A stretch of 64,000 nt of DNA from Burkholderia ubonensis (lineage in GTDB: Bacteria; Pseudomonadota; Gammaproteobacteria; Burkholderiales; Burkholderiaceae), in the NCBI RefSeq assembly GCF_902833085.1, contig NZ_CADFEB010000002.1, positions 1 through 64,000 of the forward strand, read 5' to 3'. Shown here in pieces: positions 26,008 to 34,959 of this stretch. Under the pieces are notes generated by a model. The model saw only the letters and a list, made by a program, of their open reading frames with translations. It was not told where the DNA came from and did no database searches. The position numbers and the translations under genes are program-made. Position 1 is the stretch's first letter. Each line of letters begins with the position of its first letter.

Positions 26008-26604
26008 TTGACACTGTTGGTCCCGAGCAAGCATTTCGCGTGCGCGCGGCTCGCAACAAGGGAAATCGACCCGGCGACGCTGGTGCGCGTGTCCCGCTAC
26101 GACACGGGCGAACCCTATTTCGGCAAATCGGGGGGCAACCGGTTCGACGATCCGCGCAAGCGGGGCAGGTACGGCACCAGCTATTTCGGCTTCGGCTTGC
26201 ATTGCGCGTTTGCCGAAACGGTATTGCACGACGAAGTGGCCGACCTTCGACTCGGCGGCTTCCCGCTCGCGACAACCGAACTTGAACGCTACGTGCTGTC
26301 CTTTTCGGGCTCGCCGCTGCGCGCGGCAATCCTGCACGGCGTGCCTTTGAAGAATCTGGGCGGCGACGGAGCACTCTCCAGCATCGTGCCCTACGACATT
26401 CCGCAGCGGTGGTCGCTTGCCGTGCACAAGCACGAGCAGCAGGTCGACGGGTTCCTGTACATGTCGCGGCATCTGAATACGGCGGAAGCGCTGGTCCTCT
26501 TCGATCGGGCCGCGCCCAAACTCAGGCTCGAGAATGCGATTCGCTTCTGGGACCACGCCGAAGCGGCCGGCGTGCTGCGGGATTTCAACGTGTTGCCGCG
26601 ATAG
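26008..26604 (+). CDS. RES-domain toxin-like protein
   Basis: 198 residues. RES proteins are ADP-ribosyltransferase-fold toxins that deplete NAD+. Expected conserved positions are present: Arg45 in GGNRFDDP, Tyr55 in RYGTSYFG, Glu70 in HCAFAETVLHDE; the Ser of the name I cannot place with confidence. The only sensible start is TTG at 26008 with GGGAG six bases upstream; no ATG occurs before residue 150. A weak TTG start on a toxin after a strongly initiated antitoxin would keep toxin output low. Confidence 0.75.
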   Translation: MTLLVPSKHFACARLATREIDPATLVRVSRYDTGEPYFGKSGGNRFDDPRKRGRYGTSYFGFGLHCAFAETVLHDEVADLRLGGFPLATTELERYVLSFSGSPLRAAILHGVPLKNLGGDGALSSIVPYDIPQRWSLAVHKHEQQVDGFLYMSRHLNTAEALVLFDRAAPKLRLENAIRFWDHAEAAGVLRDFNVLPR

Positions 26605-26619
26605 TCCGCAGCCGCCGCC

Positions 26620-27834
26620 TCAAGCCGCCGCGCCGCTCCCCGCGACGCGCGCCTGCCGCTGGTACAGCAGCGCCGACAGCGCGACGCCGGCCGCCGACGC
26701 GAGCGCGGCGAACAGGAACACCTGCGGATAGCCGAACGCGCCGGCGACGTAGCCCGCGAGCGGCCCGGTGATGCCGAGCGACAGGTCGAGGAACACCGAA
26801 TACGCGGACAGCGCCGCGCCGCGGCTCGCGGGCGGCACGAGCGCGACCGCCTCGACGCCGAGCGCGGGGAAGATCAGCGCGAAGCCGAAGCCGGTCAGCG
26901 CGGCGCCGACCAGCGCGACGTGCGGCACCGGCGCGAGCCACAGCAGCAGCAGCCCGGCGGCCTCGAACGCGAACGACACGATCGCGACGCGGAAGCCGCC
27001 ATAGGTCTTGATCGTGTTCGCGAACAGCAGGCGCGCGCCGATGAACAGCGTGCCGAACACGGTCAGCGACAGCGCGGCGTTCGGCCAGTGGCGCGCCGCG
27101 TAGTACAGCGTGACGAACGTCGCGATCGAGCCGAAGCCGGCCGAGCCGAGCGCGAGGCCGAGGCCGTGCGGCAGCACGCGGGTGAACACGCTCGCATACG
27201 ACATCCGTTCGCCGTGCACGACCGGCACCGCGGCGATCAGGCGCGCGAGGGTGTAGCCGAGCGCGGCGAGCGCGATCACGATCACGCCGATCAGCGCCGG
27301 GTTCAGCGTATGCGCGATCGCGACGCCGACCGGCGCGCCGAGCGCGAGCGCGCCGTAGGTCGCGATGCCGTTCCACGAGATCACCTTCGCGTTGTGCGCG
27401 ATGCCGACGCGGCCGATCCCCCACAGGATCGCGCCGGTGCCGCACAGGCTCTCGCCGACGCCCAGCACGAGCCGGCTCGCGACCAGCAGCACGAGGCTCG
27501 CGGCGGGCCAGTGCGCGAGCAGCAGCGCGACGAGCAGCAGCACGCCGGACACGCCGCAGCCGATCAGCCCGCGCATGACCGTCTGCTTCGGGCCGAGCGT
27601 ATCGGCGAAGCGCCCGGCGAGCGGCCGCGACGCGAGCGTCGCGAAATACTGGACGCTGATCGCCGCGCCCGCGACGATCGCCGAGAAGCCGAGTTCGTCG
27701 TGGACGAAGCCCGGCAGCACCGCGAGCGGCAGGCCGATGGTCAGGTAGCAGATGAACGTGAAGCAGACGACGGAGACGATTTGCAGCGTGACGGCGAACC
27801 CGCTGCGCGGCGTTGAGGCGGAATCGGTGGACAT
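26620..27834 (-). CDS. MFS transporter, YhhS/YfcJ-like
   Basis: 404 residues, 12 membrane segments. [25 protein letters not shown] in helix 1 and the following loop [19 protein letters not shown] match the YhhS/YfcJ branch of the major facilitator superfamily. It is convergent with the RES gene and ends 15 bases from it. A divergent 262-base region separates it from xdhA. Substrate unknown (members are linked to efflux of small organics and arabinose). Confidence 0.8.
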   Translation of the reverse strand: MSTDSASTPRSGFAVTLQIVSVVCFTFICYLTIGLPLAVLPGFVHDELGFSAIVAGAAISVQYFATLASRPLAGRFADTLGPKQTVMRGLIGCGVSGVLLLVALLLAHWPAASLVLLVASRLVLGVGESLCGTGAILWGIGRVGIAHNAKVISWNGIATYGALALGAPVGVAIAHTLNPALIGVIVIALAALGYTLARLIAAVPVVHGERMSYASVFTRVLPHGLGLALGSAGFGSIATFVTLYYAARHWPNAALSLTVFGTLFIGARLLFANTIKTYGGFRVAIVSFAFEAAGLLLLWLAPVPHVALVGAALTGFGFALIFPALGVEAVALVPPASRGAALSAYSVFLDLSLGITGPLAGYVAGAFGYPQVFLFAALASAAGVALSALLYQRQARVAGSGAAA

Positions 27835-28096
27835 GTGGGGTCGGAACTGATGAGCGAAACGGCGCGGAAGATGGCCGAAAACGGAATCGGGATTTTCCCA
27901 TGGAACCGGTTTTCCCGCAGGTACCGATTAGTTCATCCGTCCCCACGCGGCATATCGCCTCAGTTATATGGGCCGCATGCGTGATGGGCTATGGGTTGCG
28001 TAATTTGACGGTGATAGCGTTCAAACTGTCAGAGAAGACGACGGTCCATCGCATCGGCGCGGGCCGCCTTGCCCAACTTGAAGAACGTTACGAGAC

Positions 28097-29668
28097 ATGA
28101 GTGAGCCGATCCGTTTCTATCATCGTCACGCGATCCGCGAAGTCGGCGGCGCGGACGTCACCCGCACGGTGCTGCAGTACCTGCGCGAGGACGCGCATTG
28201 CACCGGCACCAAGGAAGGCTGCGCGGAAGGCGACTGCGGCGCGTGCACGGTCGTCGTCGGCGAGCTGACCGACGCGGGCACGGTCGCGTTCAAGGCCGTC
28301 AACGCGTGCATCCAGTTCCTGCCGACGCTCGACGGCAAGGCGCTCTTGACGGTCGAAGACCTGCGCCGGCCGGACGGCTCGCTGCATCCGGTGCAGCAGG
28401 CGATGGTCGATTGCCATGGCTCGCAGTGCGGCTTCTGCACGCCCGGCTTCGTGATGTCGATGTGGGCACTGTACGAGAAGCACGGCTTCGAGGGCTGCGG
28501 CAACGCGTGCGCGAAGGCGAAGGACGTGCCGACGCGCACCGAGATCGCCGACGCGCTGACCGGCAACCTGTGCCGCTGCACCGGCTACCGGCCGATCGTC
28601 GACGCGGCGGTGCAGATGTTCGGTGCGACCGGCGAAGGTGCAGCCGGCGAAGGCGCAGCCGGCGAAGGCGCGCCGCCGTCCGCGCCGGTCGATACCGCCG
28701 CGCTCGCGCGCACGCTCGCGTCGCTGAAGCGTGACGGCACGTTCGACTACGAGATCGGCGGCGCGCGCTTCGCCGCGCCGCGCACGCTCGACGCGCTCGC
28801 CGCGCTGAAGGTCGAGCGCCCGGACGCGCGGATTCTCGCGGGCAGCACCGACGTCGGCCTGTGGGTCACGAAGCAGATGCGCCGGCTCGACGACCTGATC
28901 TACGTCGGCCAGGTCGCCGAACTGCGGCGCATCGTGCACGGCGAAGACTGGATCGAGATCGGCGCGGGCGTGACCGTCGAGGACGGCTACGCGGCGCTCG
29001 CCGGCACCTATCCGGAACTGACCGAGATGTGGAAGCGCTTCGCGTCGCTGCCGATCCGCAACGCGGGCACGCTCGGCGGCAACATCGCGAACGGCTCGCC
29101 GATCGGCGACGCGATGCCGGGGCTGATCGCGCTCGGCGCGCGCGTCGTGCTGCGCGGCGGCGACGTCGTCCGCGAGCTGCCGCTCGAGGCGCTCTATACG
29201 GGCTACCAGCAGAAGGACATGGCGCCGCACGAATTCGTCGTCGGCGTGAAGGTGCCGACCCGCCGCGGCGCGCGCGCGAACCTGCGGTTCCGCACCTACA
29301 AGCTGTCGAAGCGCTTCGATTCGGACATCTCGGCCGTGTGCGCGGCGTTCGCGTTCATCGCGGACGGCGACACGATCCGCGAGCCGCGCATCGCGTTCGG
29401 CGGGATGGCCGCGACGCCGAAGCGCGCGGCGCACGCGGAAGGGCTGCTCGACGGCGCGCCGTGGCACGAGGCCACCGCGCAGGCCGCGATGCAGGCGCTC
29501 GAACGCGACTTCCAGCCGCTCACCGACATGCGCGCGACGAGCACGTATCGTCTCGAGACCGCGAAGAACCTGATGTATCGCTTCTGGCTGGAGACGCGTT
29601 CGCACGACCCGCTGCCGCCGCAGGCGTTGAACGTGCGCGAGGTCGCCGCGGTTGCGGTGCGCGTCTGA
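28097..29668 (+). CDS. xdhA: Xanthine dehydrogenase, small (FeS/FAD) subunit
   Basis: 523 residues. The N-terminal half carries two [2Fe-2S] clusters: CTGTKEGCAEGDCGAC with a following Cys, then CGFCTPGF and LCRCTGYRPIVDAA. After a linker made of three tandem GEGAA-type repeats (about residues 179-193) comes the FAD domain with LAGSTDVGLWVTK and GGNIANGSPIGDAMPG. It passes electrons from the molybdenum subunit to NAD+ in hypoxanthine/xanthine oxidation to urate. Followed 16 bases later by xdhB. Confidence 0.96.
   Translation: MSEPIRFYHRHAIREVGGADVTRTVLQYLREDAHCTGTKEGCAEGDCGACTVVVGELTDAGTVAFKAVNACIQFLPTLDGKALLTVEDLRRPDGSLHPVQQAMVDCHGSQCGFCTPGFVMSMWALYEKHGFEGCGNACAKAKDVPTRTEIADALTGNLCRCTGYRPIVDAAVQMFGATGEGAAGEGAAGEGAPPSAPVDTAALARTLASLKRDGTFDYEIGGARFAAPRTLDALAALKVERPDARILAGSTDVGLWVTKQMRRLDDLIYVGQVAELRRIVHGEDWIEIGAGVTVEDGYAALAGTYPELTEMWKRFASLPIRNAGTLGGNIANGSPIGDAMPGLIALGARVVLRGGDVVRELPLEALYTGYQQKDMAPHEFVVGVKVPTRRGARANLRFRTYKLSKRFDSDISAVCAAFAFIADGDTIREPRIAFGGMAATPKRAAHAEGLLDGAPWHEATAQAAMQALERDFQPLTDMRATSTYRLETAKNLMYRFWLETRSHDPLPPQALNVREVAAVAVRV
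28631..28675 (+). repeat. Three 15-bp in-frame tandem repeats inside xdhA
   Basis: GGCGAAGGTGCAGCC, GGCGAAGGCGCAGCC and GGCGAAGGCGCGCCG follow one another, encoding Gly-Glu-Gly-Ala-Ala/Pro units in the flexible linker between the iron-sulphur and FAD domains. Unit length is a multiple of three, so copy-number change would alter linker length without breaking the frame. Confidence 0.9.
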
Positions 29669-29684
29669 CGAGGGAGGGCACACG

Positions 29685-32036
29685 ATGAACCAGCAAGCCG
29701 AAGCATTCCTGAATACCCTCGATCCGCAGACCGACGCGGCCCAGGTGCACGTGTCGCGTCCGCACGAATCCGCGCATCTGCACGTGAGCGGGCGCGCGAC
29801 CTACACCGACGACATCCCGCTCGTCGCCGGCACGCTGCACGCGGCGCTCGGCCTCTCCGCGAAAGCGCACGCAAAGATCCTGTCGATGAACTTCGACGCG
29901 GTGCGCGCGACGCCCGGCGTCGTCGCCGTGTTCACCGCCGACGACATTCCCGGCGTCAACGACTGCGGCCCGATCATCCACGACGACCCGGTGCTCGCGA
30001 AGGGCGTCGTGCAGTTCGTCGGCCAGCCGATGTTCATCGTCGTCGCGACATCGCACGAAACCGCGCGGCTCGCCGCGCGCCGCGCGAAGGTCGACTACGA
30101 AGAGCTGCCCGCGATCCTCACCGCGCAGGACGCGCGCCATGCGGAGTCCTACGTGATTGCGCCGCTGAAGCTCGCGCGCGGCGACGCGGCCGCGCATCTC
30201 GCCGCCGCGCCGCATCGCCATGCGGGCGGGATGAATCTCGGCGGCCAGGAGCAGTTCTATCTCGAAGGGCAGATCGCCTACGCGGTGCCGAAGGACGACG
30301 ACGGCATGCACGTCTACTGCTCGACCCAGCACCCGAGCGAGATGCAGCACCTCGTCGCGCACGTGCTCGGCGTCGCGTCGCACAACGTGCTGGTCGAATG
30401 CCGCCGGATGGGCGGCGGGTTCGGCGGCAAGGAATCGCAGTCGGGCCTGTTCGCATGCTGCGCGGCGCTCGCCGCGTGGAAGCTGCTGTGCCCGGTGAAG
30501 CTGCGTCCGGACCGCGACGACGACATGCTGATCACCGGCAAGCGGCACGACTTCCACTACCACTTCGACGTCGGCTACGACGACGACGGCCGCCTCGACG
30601 GCGTGGCGGTCGACATGACGTCGCGCTGCGGCTTCTCGGCCGACCTGTCCGGGCCCGTGATGACGCGCGCCGTGTGCCACTTCGACAACGCGTACTGGCT
30701 GCCCGACGTATCGATCGCCGGCTACTGCGGCAAGACCAACACGCAGTCGAACACCGCGTTCCGCGGCTTCGGCGGCCCGCAGGGCGCGTTCGCGATCGAG
30801 TACATCCTCGACGACGTCGCGCGCACGCTCGGCCGCGATCCGCTCGACGTGCGCTACGCGAACCTGTACGGCAAGACCGAGCGCAACGTGACGCCTTACG
30901 GGCAGACGATCGAGGACAACGTGCTGCCCGAGCTGCTCGCCGAGCTCGAGGCGACGAGCGGCTATCGCGCGCGGCGCGCCGGCGTGCGCGAATTCAACGC
31001 GCGCAACGCGGTGCTGAAGAAAGGCATCGCGCTCACGCCGGTGAAGTTCGGCATCGCGTTCAACGTCACGCACTTCAACCAGGCGGGTTCGCTCGTCCAC
31101 ATCTATACCGACGGCTCGGTGCTCGTGAACCACGGCGGCACGGAGATGGGACAGGGGCTCAACACGAAGGTCGCGCAGGTCGTCGCGCACGAGCTCGGCA
31201 TCCGCTTCGAGCGGATTCGCGTGACGGCGACCGACACGAGCAAGGTGGCGAACACGTCGGCGACCGCGGCCTCCACCGGCTCGGACCTGAACGGCAAGGC
31301 CGCTCAGGATGCCGCGCGGCAGCTGCGCGAGCGGCTCGCGGCGTTCGCCGCGAAGCATTACGGCGGCGGCGCGGTCGATGCGGCGGCCGTCAAGTTCGGC
31401 AACGATCGCGTGTGGATCGGCGAGACCGGCGTGCCGTTCGGCGAGGTGATCGCGAAGGCGTATCTCGCGCGCGTGCAGCTGTGGTCCGACGGGTTCTACG
31501 CGACGCCGAAGCTGCACTGGGACCAGGCGAAGCTGCAGGGCCGGCCGTTCTTCTACTACGCGTACGGCGCGGCCGTGTCGGAAGTCGTGATCGACACGCT
31601 GACGGGCGAGATGCGCACGCTGCGCGTCGACGCGCTGCACGACGTCGGCGCGTCGCTGAACCCGGCGCTCGACATCGGCCAGGTCGAGGGCGCGTTCATC
31701 CAGGGGATGGGCTGGCTCACGACCGAGGAGCTGTGGTGGAACGCGGGCGGCAAGCTGATGACGCACGCGCCGTCGACGTACAAGATCCCGACCGTCAACG
31801 ACACGCCGCCCGAATTCAACGTGCGCCTGTTCGAGAACCGCAACGTCGAGGACAGCATCCACCGCTCGAAGGCGGTCGGCGAACCGCCGCTGCTGCTGCC
31901 GTTCTCGGTGTTCTTCGCGGTGCGCGACGCGGTCGCGGCGGTCGGCGACTATCGCGTGAACCCGCCGCTCGACGCGCCGGCGACCGGCGAGTCGATCCTG
32001 CGCGCGGTGCAGGCCGTGCGCGCGGCGCGAGGCTGA
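29685..32036 (+). CDS. xdhB: Xanthine dehydrogenase, molybdopterin-binding large subunit
   Basis: 783 residues, the usual length for bacterial XdhB. Molybdopterin motifs: GGQEQFYLEGQIA, GGGFGGKESQSG, NTAFRGFGGPQGAF, TEMGQGLNTKVAQV, and the catalytic Glu in KAVGEPPLLLPFSVFFA. Start at 29685 chosen for GAGGGAGGG just upstream. The accessory gene starts one base after its stop. Cytoplasmic purine salvage/catabolism. Confidence 0.97.
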   Translation: MNQQAEAFLNTLDPQTDAAQVHVSRPHESAHLHVSGRATYTDDIPLVAGTLHAALGLSAKAHAKILSMNFDAVRATPGVVAVFTADDIPGVNDCGPIIHDDPVLAKGVVQFVGQPMFIVVATSHETARLAARRAKVDYEELPAILTAQDARHAESYVIAPLKLARGDAAAHLAAAPHRHAGGMNLGGQEQFYLEGQIAYAVPKDDDGMHVYCSTQHPSEMQHLVAHVLGVASHNVLVECRRMGGGFGGKESQSGLFACCAALAAWKLLCPVKLRPDRDDDMLITGKRHDFHYHFDVGYDDDGRLDGVAVDMTSRCGFSADLSGPVMTRAVCHFDNAYWLPDVSIAGYCGKTNTQSNTAFRGFGGPQGAFAIEYILDDVARTLGRDPLDVRYANLYGKTERNVTPYGQTIEDNVLPELLAELEATSGYRARRAGVREFNARNAVLKKGIALTPVKFGIAFNVTHFNQAGSLVHIYTDGSVLVNHGGTEMGQGLNTKVAQVVAHELGIRFERIRVTATDTSKVANTSATAASTGSDLNGKAAQDAARQLRERLAAFAAKHYGGGAVDAAAVKFGNDRVWIGETGVPFGEVIAKAYLARVQLWSDGFYATPKLHWDQAKLQGRPFFYYAYGAAVSEVVIDTLTGEMRTLRVDALHDVGASLNPALDIGQVEGAFIQGMGWLTTEELWWNAGGKLMTHAPSTYKIPTVNDTPPEFNVRLFENRNVEDSIHRSKAVGEPPLLLPFSVFFAVRDAVAAVGDYRVNPPLDAPATGESILRAVQAVRAARG

Positions 32037-32037
32037 G

Positions 32038-32616
32038 ATGACGTTCGCCAAGGGTACCGGCCGGCGCAACCGCGCCACGGGCGCGCCCCCGCCGATGCAC
32101 GTCGTGCTGTTCGGCGCGGGACACGTCGGCCACGCGCTCGCGACGCTGCTCGGCGCGCTGCCGTGCGTCGTGCAATGGGTCGACACGCGCGACGAGCTGT
32201 TCCCGGACGAATGCCCGCCGAACGTGCAGCCCGAGCCGACCGACACGCCCGAGGCGATCGTCGACGAAGCGCCGCCGGGCGCGTACTTCCTCGTGATGAC
32301 GCACAACCATGCGCTCGATTTCGCGCTGGCGGAGCGGATCATGCGGCGGCGCGACTTCGCGTACTTCGGGATGATCGGTTCGCGCACGAAGCGGGTGAAG
32401 TTCGAGCGGCGGCTCGTCGCGCGCGGCGTCGAGCCGGCGCGGATGCGCGAGATGGTGTGTCCGATCGGCATCGCCGGGATCGTCGACAAGGCGCCCGGCT
32501 CGATCGCGGTGGCCGTCTGCGCGGAGCTGCTGCAGGCGCGCGCGGGCGTGCCGGTGGCGGACGTGAAGGCCGCGGCGTCGGGACGCTCGGCGGACGACCT
32601 GTCCTGCGTGCGGTGA
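32038..32616 (+). CDS. xdhC: XdhC, C-terminal (Rossmann) domain only
   Basis: 192 residues. It begins directly with a Rossmann nucleotide fold (HVVLFGAGHVGHALATLLG at 21-39) and contains DTRDELFPDECPPNV, FLVMTHNHALDFALAE and FGMIGSRTKRVKFERRL, all from the C-terminal half of XdhC, the chaperone that inserts sulphurated Moco into xanthine dehydrogenase. The N-terminal XdhC/CoxI domain with its conserved Cys (about 100-130 residues) is absent, and the gene starts one base after xdhB, leaving no room for it. Either a deleted form or a domain supplied elsewhere. Confidence 0.85.
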   Translation: MTFAKGTGRRNRATGAPPPMHVVLFGAGHVGHALATLLGALPCVVQWVDTRDELFPDECPPNVQPEPTDTPEAIVDEAPPGAYFLVMTHNHALDFALAERIMRRRDFAYFGMIGSRTKRVKFERRLVARGVEPARMREMVCPIGIAGIVDKAPGSIAVAVCAELLQARAGVPVADVKAAASGRSADDLSCVR

Positions 32617-32700
32617 CGGCCCGGCGACGCACGGCCGCACGCTTTTGCCTACACTGACGAATCGCGCGGCACGGGGCCGCGCCTTTCCGTTCAGGTGACC

Positions 32701-33102
32701 ATGTCCGATTCCCAGGTATTTCTCGACGCGCTCGACGCGAGCATCGCGGCCATCGAGCGCTGGCTGTCCGGCGCCGACACCGCGCCTGCCGCACTCGACG
32801 CGCTGATGGCGTCGTTCGCGCCCGGCTTCACGATGATTCTGACCGACGGCCGCAAGGTCGACCACGACGGCACGCGCGCGCTGTTCGCGAAGCTGGCCGG
32901 CGCGAAGCCCGGGTTGCGCATCGGGTTGTCGGAAACGCACGTGCTCGTGTCGGACGATCGCCACGCGGTCATCAGCTATCTCGAAGCGCAGCACGCGGCG
33001 GCGGGCGAGCTGCCCGCGCGGCGCGCGACCGCGGTGTTCGAACGCGACGCGGCGGGCGCGGTGCGCTGGACCCATCTCCAGGAAACGTTCTGCACCGCGT
33101 GA
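32701..33102 (+). CDS. NTF2/SnoaL-like (DUF4440-type) protein
   Basis: 133 residues, cone-shaped NTF2-like fold predicted from DALMASFAPGFTMILTDGRKVDHDG at residues 36-60 and the paired C-terminal strands (ISYLEAQHAA; RWTHLQETF). Members act as small enzymes or binding proteins, and no catalytic residues can be assigned. ATG at 32701 follows CAGGTGA; a GTG at 32695 is an alternative. Convergent with a LysR gene. Confidence 0.7.
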   Translation: MSDSQVFLDALDASIAAIERWLSGADTAPAALDALMASFAPGFTMILTDGRKVDHDGTRALFAKLAGAKPGLRIGLSETHVLVSDDRHAVISYLEAQHAAAGELPARRATAVFERDAAGAVRWTHLQETFCTA

Positions 33103-33124
33103 GCCGGGGCGCGGCTGCGCGGCG

Positions 33125-34075
33125 TCAGCGCTTGCGCGCGCCGCGCGCGGCGGTCAGCTCGTCCGACACGCTTTGCATCAGTGCGCGCAGCCACGCGAGG
33201 TCGGTCGGGCGATCGGGCTGCGGATGCGTGAGCAGATAGCTGCGGATGCGCGGAAACGGCACCGGCGGCGCGACGACGACGAGCGGCAGCAGCTGCGCGT
33301 AGTGCGTCGCGAAGCGCCGCGTCGTCGTGAAGATCAGGTCCGATTGCAGCAGCACCTGCGGCACGAGCCCGAAGTACGGCAGCGTCGTCACGATCCGCCG
33401 CGCGAGGCCCGCGCGCGCGAGGCCGATTTCGATCGCGTTGCGCTTGTCGCCGGTGTAGGGCGTCGGCGCGAGATGCGCGGCCGCTGCATAGGCGTCGCGC
33501 GTGAGCGGCGCCTGCGCGAGCGGATGGGAGTCGCGCATCAGGCAGACGACGGTGTCGGAGAACAGGTCGTCGCGCGCGAAGCGCGGGTCCGGCTTCGGCC
33601 AGTTGCCGATCACGAGATCGAGCGCGCCGGATTCGAGCGCGCCCGCGTGATCGAGCGTCGGATTCAGCGAATCGATTTCCAGATGCGCGTGCGGTGCCGC
33701 GTCGCGAAAGCGCGCGATCAGCGTCGGCATGAAGAAGTCGTTCAGGTAGTCGGGCGCGGCGATGCGGAACGTGCGGCGCGCACTTTCCGGCGCGAACTCG
33801 CCGTGCGGCGTCGCGATGAAGTCGACCTCGCGCAGCGCGCGCTGCGCGGCGTCGAGCAGCGACGCGCCGTATTCGGTCGGCACCATCCCGGACTTGCCGC
33901 GCACGAGGATCGGGTCGTTCAGCGTCTCGCGCAGCTTGCGCAGCGCGGTGCTGATCGCGGGCTGGGTCTGGTTGAGCCGCAGCGCGGCCTGCGTGACGCT
34001 GCGCTCGAGCAGCAGCGTGCGCAGCACGCGCACGAGCCAGATGTCGAGCGAGGCGGTACGGTCGTCGTCTTCCAT
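33125..34075 (-). CDS. LysR family regulator (NodD/NahR/LinR-like)
   Basis: 316 residues. The DNA-binding helix LDIWLVRVLRTLLLERSVTQ and AALRLNQTQPAISTALRKL, then LNDPILVRGKSGMVPTEYG, belong to the NodD/NahR/LinR branch of LysR proteins that typically control aromatic-compound genes. It follows a 2-hydroxychromene-2-carboxylate isomerase-like gene (98 bases) on the same strand, which would fit aromatic control. Confidence 0.87.
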   Translation of the reverse strand: MEDDDRTASLDIWLVRVLRTLLLERSVTQAALRLNQTQPAISTALRKLRETLNDPILVRGKSGMVPTEYGASLLDAAQRALREVDFIATPHGEFAPESARRTFRIAAPDYLNDFFMPTLIARFRDAAPHAHLEIDSLNPTLDHAGALESGALDLVIGNWPKPDPRFARDDLFSDTVVCLMRDSHPLAQAPLTRDAYAAAAHLAPTPYTGDKRNAIEIGLARAGLARRIVTTLPYFGLVPQVLLQSDLIFTTTRRFATHYAQLLPLVVVAPPVPFPRIRSYLLTHPQPDRPTDLAWLRALMQSVSDELTAARGARKR

Positions 34076-34173
34076 GGGTGGGGGATGGGGCGGGCGAGGC
34101 GTAACCTTACCGCAGGCGCGCGCGCCCGTGCATCGCGACCGGTTGATGACCGCTATTACGCACTGACACGCGC

Positions 34174-34812
34174 TTACGCGCGCCCCTTCGGCAGCGCGCT
34201 GATGCGCTTCACTTCGCGCGTCTCGAGCCAGGTCGGCGTGCGCGCGCAGTACAGCACCATCGGCAGCGCGTCCTCGCCCCAGAACAGCTGCTTGTTCATC
34301 CAGAACGTCGGCACGCCGAACACGCCGAGCGCGATCGCGTCGTCGATGTGGCGGCGCAGCTGCGCGGCGGTTTCCTCGAATTCGATCAGATGGTCGCCAT
34401 GCCCGACGCCGACCCGCTCGCACAGCGCCGCGAAGCCGTCCGGCGTCGACGGGTCGTTGCCGTCGCGCCAGATGAAGCGGAACATCTCGCGCACCGTCGC
34501 GAGGTCGGCGCGCAGCGCGATCGCGAGGCGCAGCGCCTTGTCGGAGTCGAACGGGTGCGCGGGCGGCATCTTGAAGCGGATGCCGAGCTGCTCCGCGCGA
34601 AACAGCGCATGCCGATACGTGAAGATGCGCTTGGCCGGCACGTCCGCGCTCGGGCGCTGGCCCCAGTGGCGCTGCAGGTCGTGCAGCGACACCGCGACCG
34701 GCGCGAACGGCACGTCCGGCCAACCTTCGACCTGTTCGAGCAGCAGGTAGGAGAACGGCGAGACGAAATCGAAGAACCAGGCGGGCTGGGCGGTGTCGAG
34801 GCCGGTTGTCAT
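34174..34812 (-). CDS. 2-Hydroxychromene-2-carboxylate isomerase-like (DsbA-fold) protein
   Basis: 212 residues, thioredoxin/DsbA fold of the GST-kappa type. The active site reads FDFVSPFSYLLLE: a serine stands where DsbA has its CXXC, as in HCCA isomerases of naphthalene pathways. GVFGVPTFWMNKQLFWGEDALP is the cis-Pro and substrate segment. Start fixed by GGAG nine bases ahead. A LysR gene of the NahR type follows. Real substrate may be another glutathione-linked aromatic. Confidence 0.82.
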   Translation of the reverse strand: MTTGLDTAQPAWFFDFVSPFSYLLLEQVEGWPDVPFAPVAVSLHDLQRHWGQRPSADVPAKRIFTYRHALFRAEQLGIRFKMPPAHPFDSDKALRLAIALRADLATVREMFRFIWRDGNDPSTPDGFAALCERVGVGHGDHLIEFEETAAQLRRHIDDAIALGVFGVPTFWMNKQLFWGEDALPMVLYCARTPTWLETREVKRISALPKGRA

Positions 34813-34959
34813 GACGATCTCCAGAGGATGGGGCGGCCGGCGCTCCGGCGGCCGGCTGTCCGGCTATCCGGCTATCCGGCGGCCGGCGCGCGGCGCCTGG
34901 CGGCGGCCTCCATGTTACGCGGCGGCCGGCCGATGCGGCAATGATCGCGGATCGCGCGC

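Noticed and set aside
34830..34905. Short CCGGCTAT/CCGGCGG repeats upstream of the HCCA isomerase gene.
   Set aside because: Simple GC-rich low complexity; not enough order or length to be called a regulatory site.
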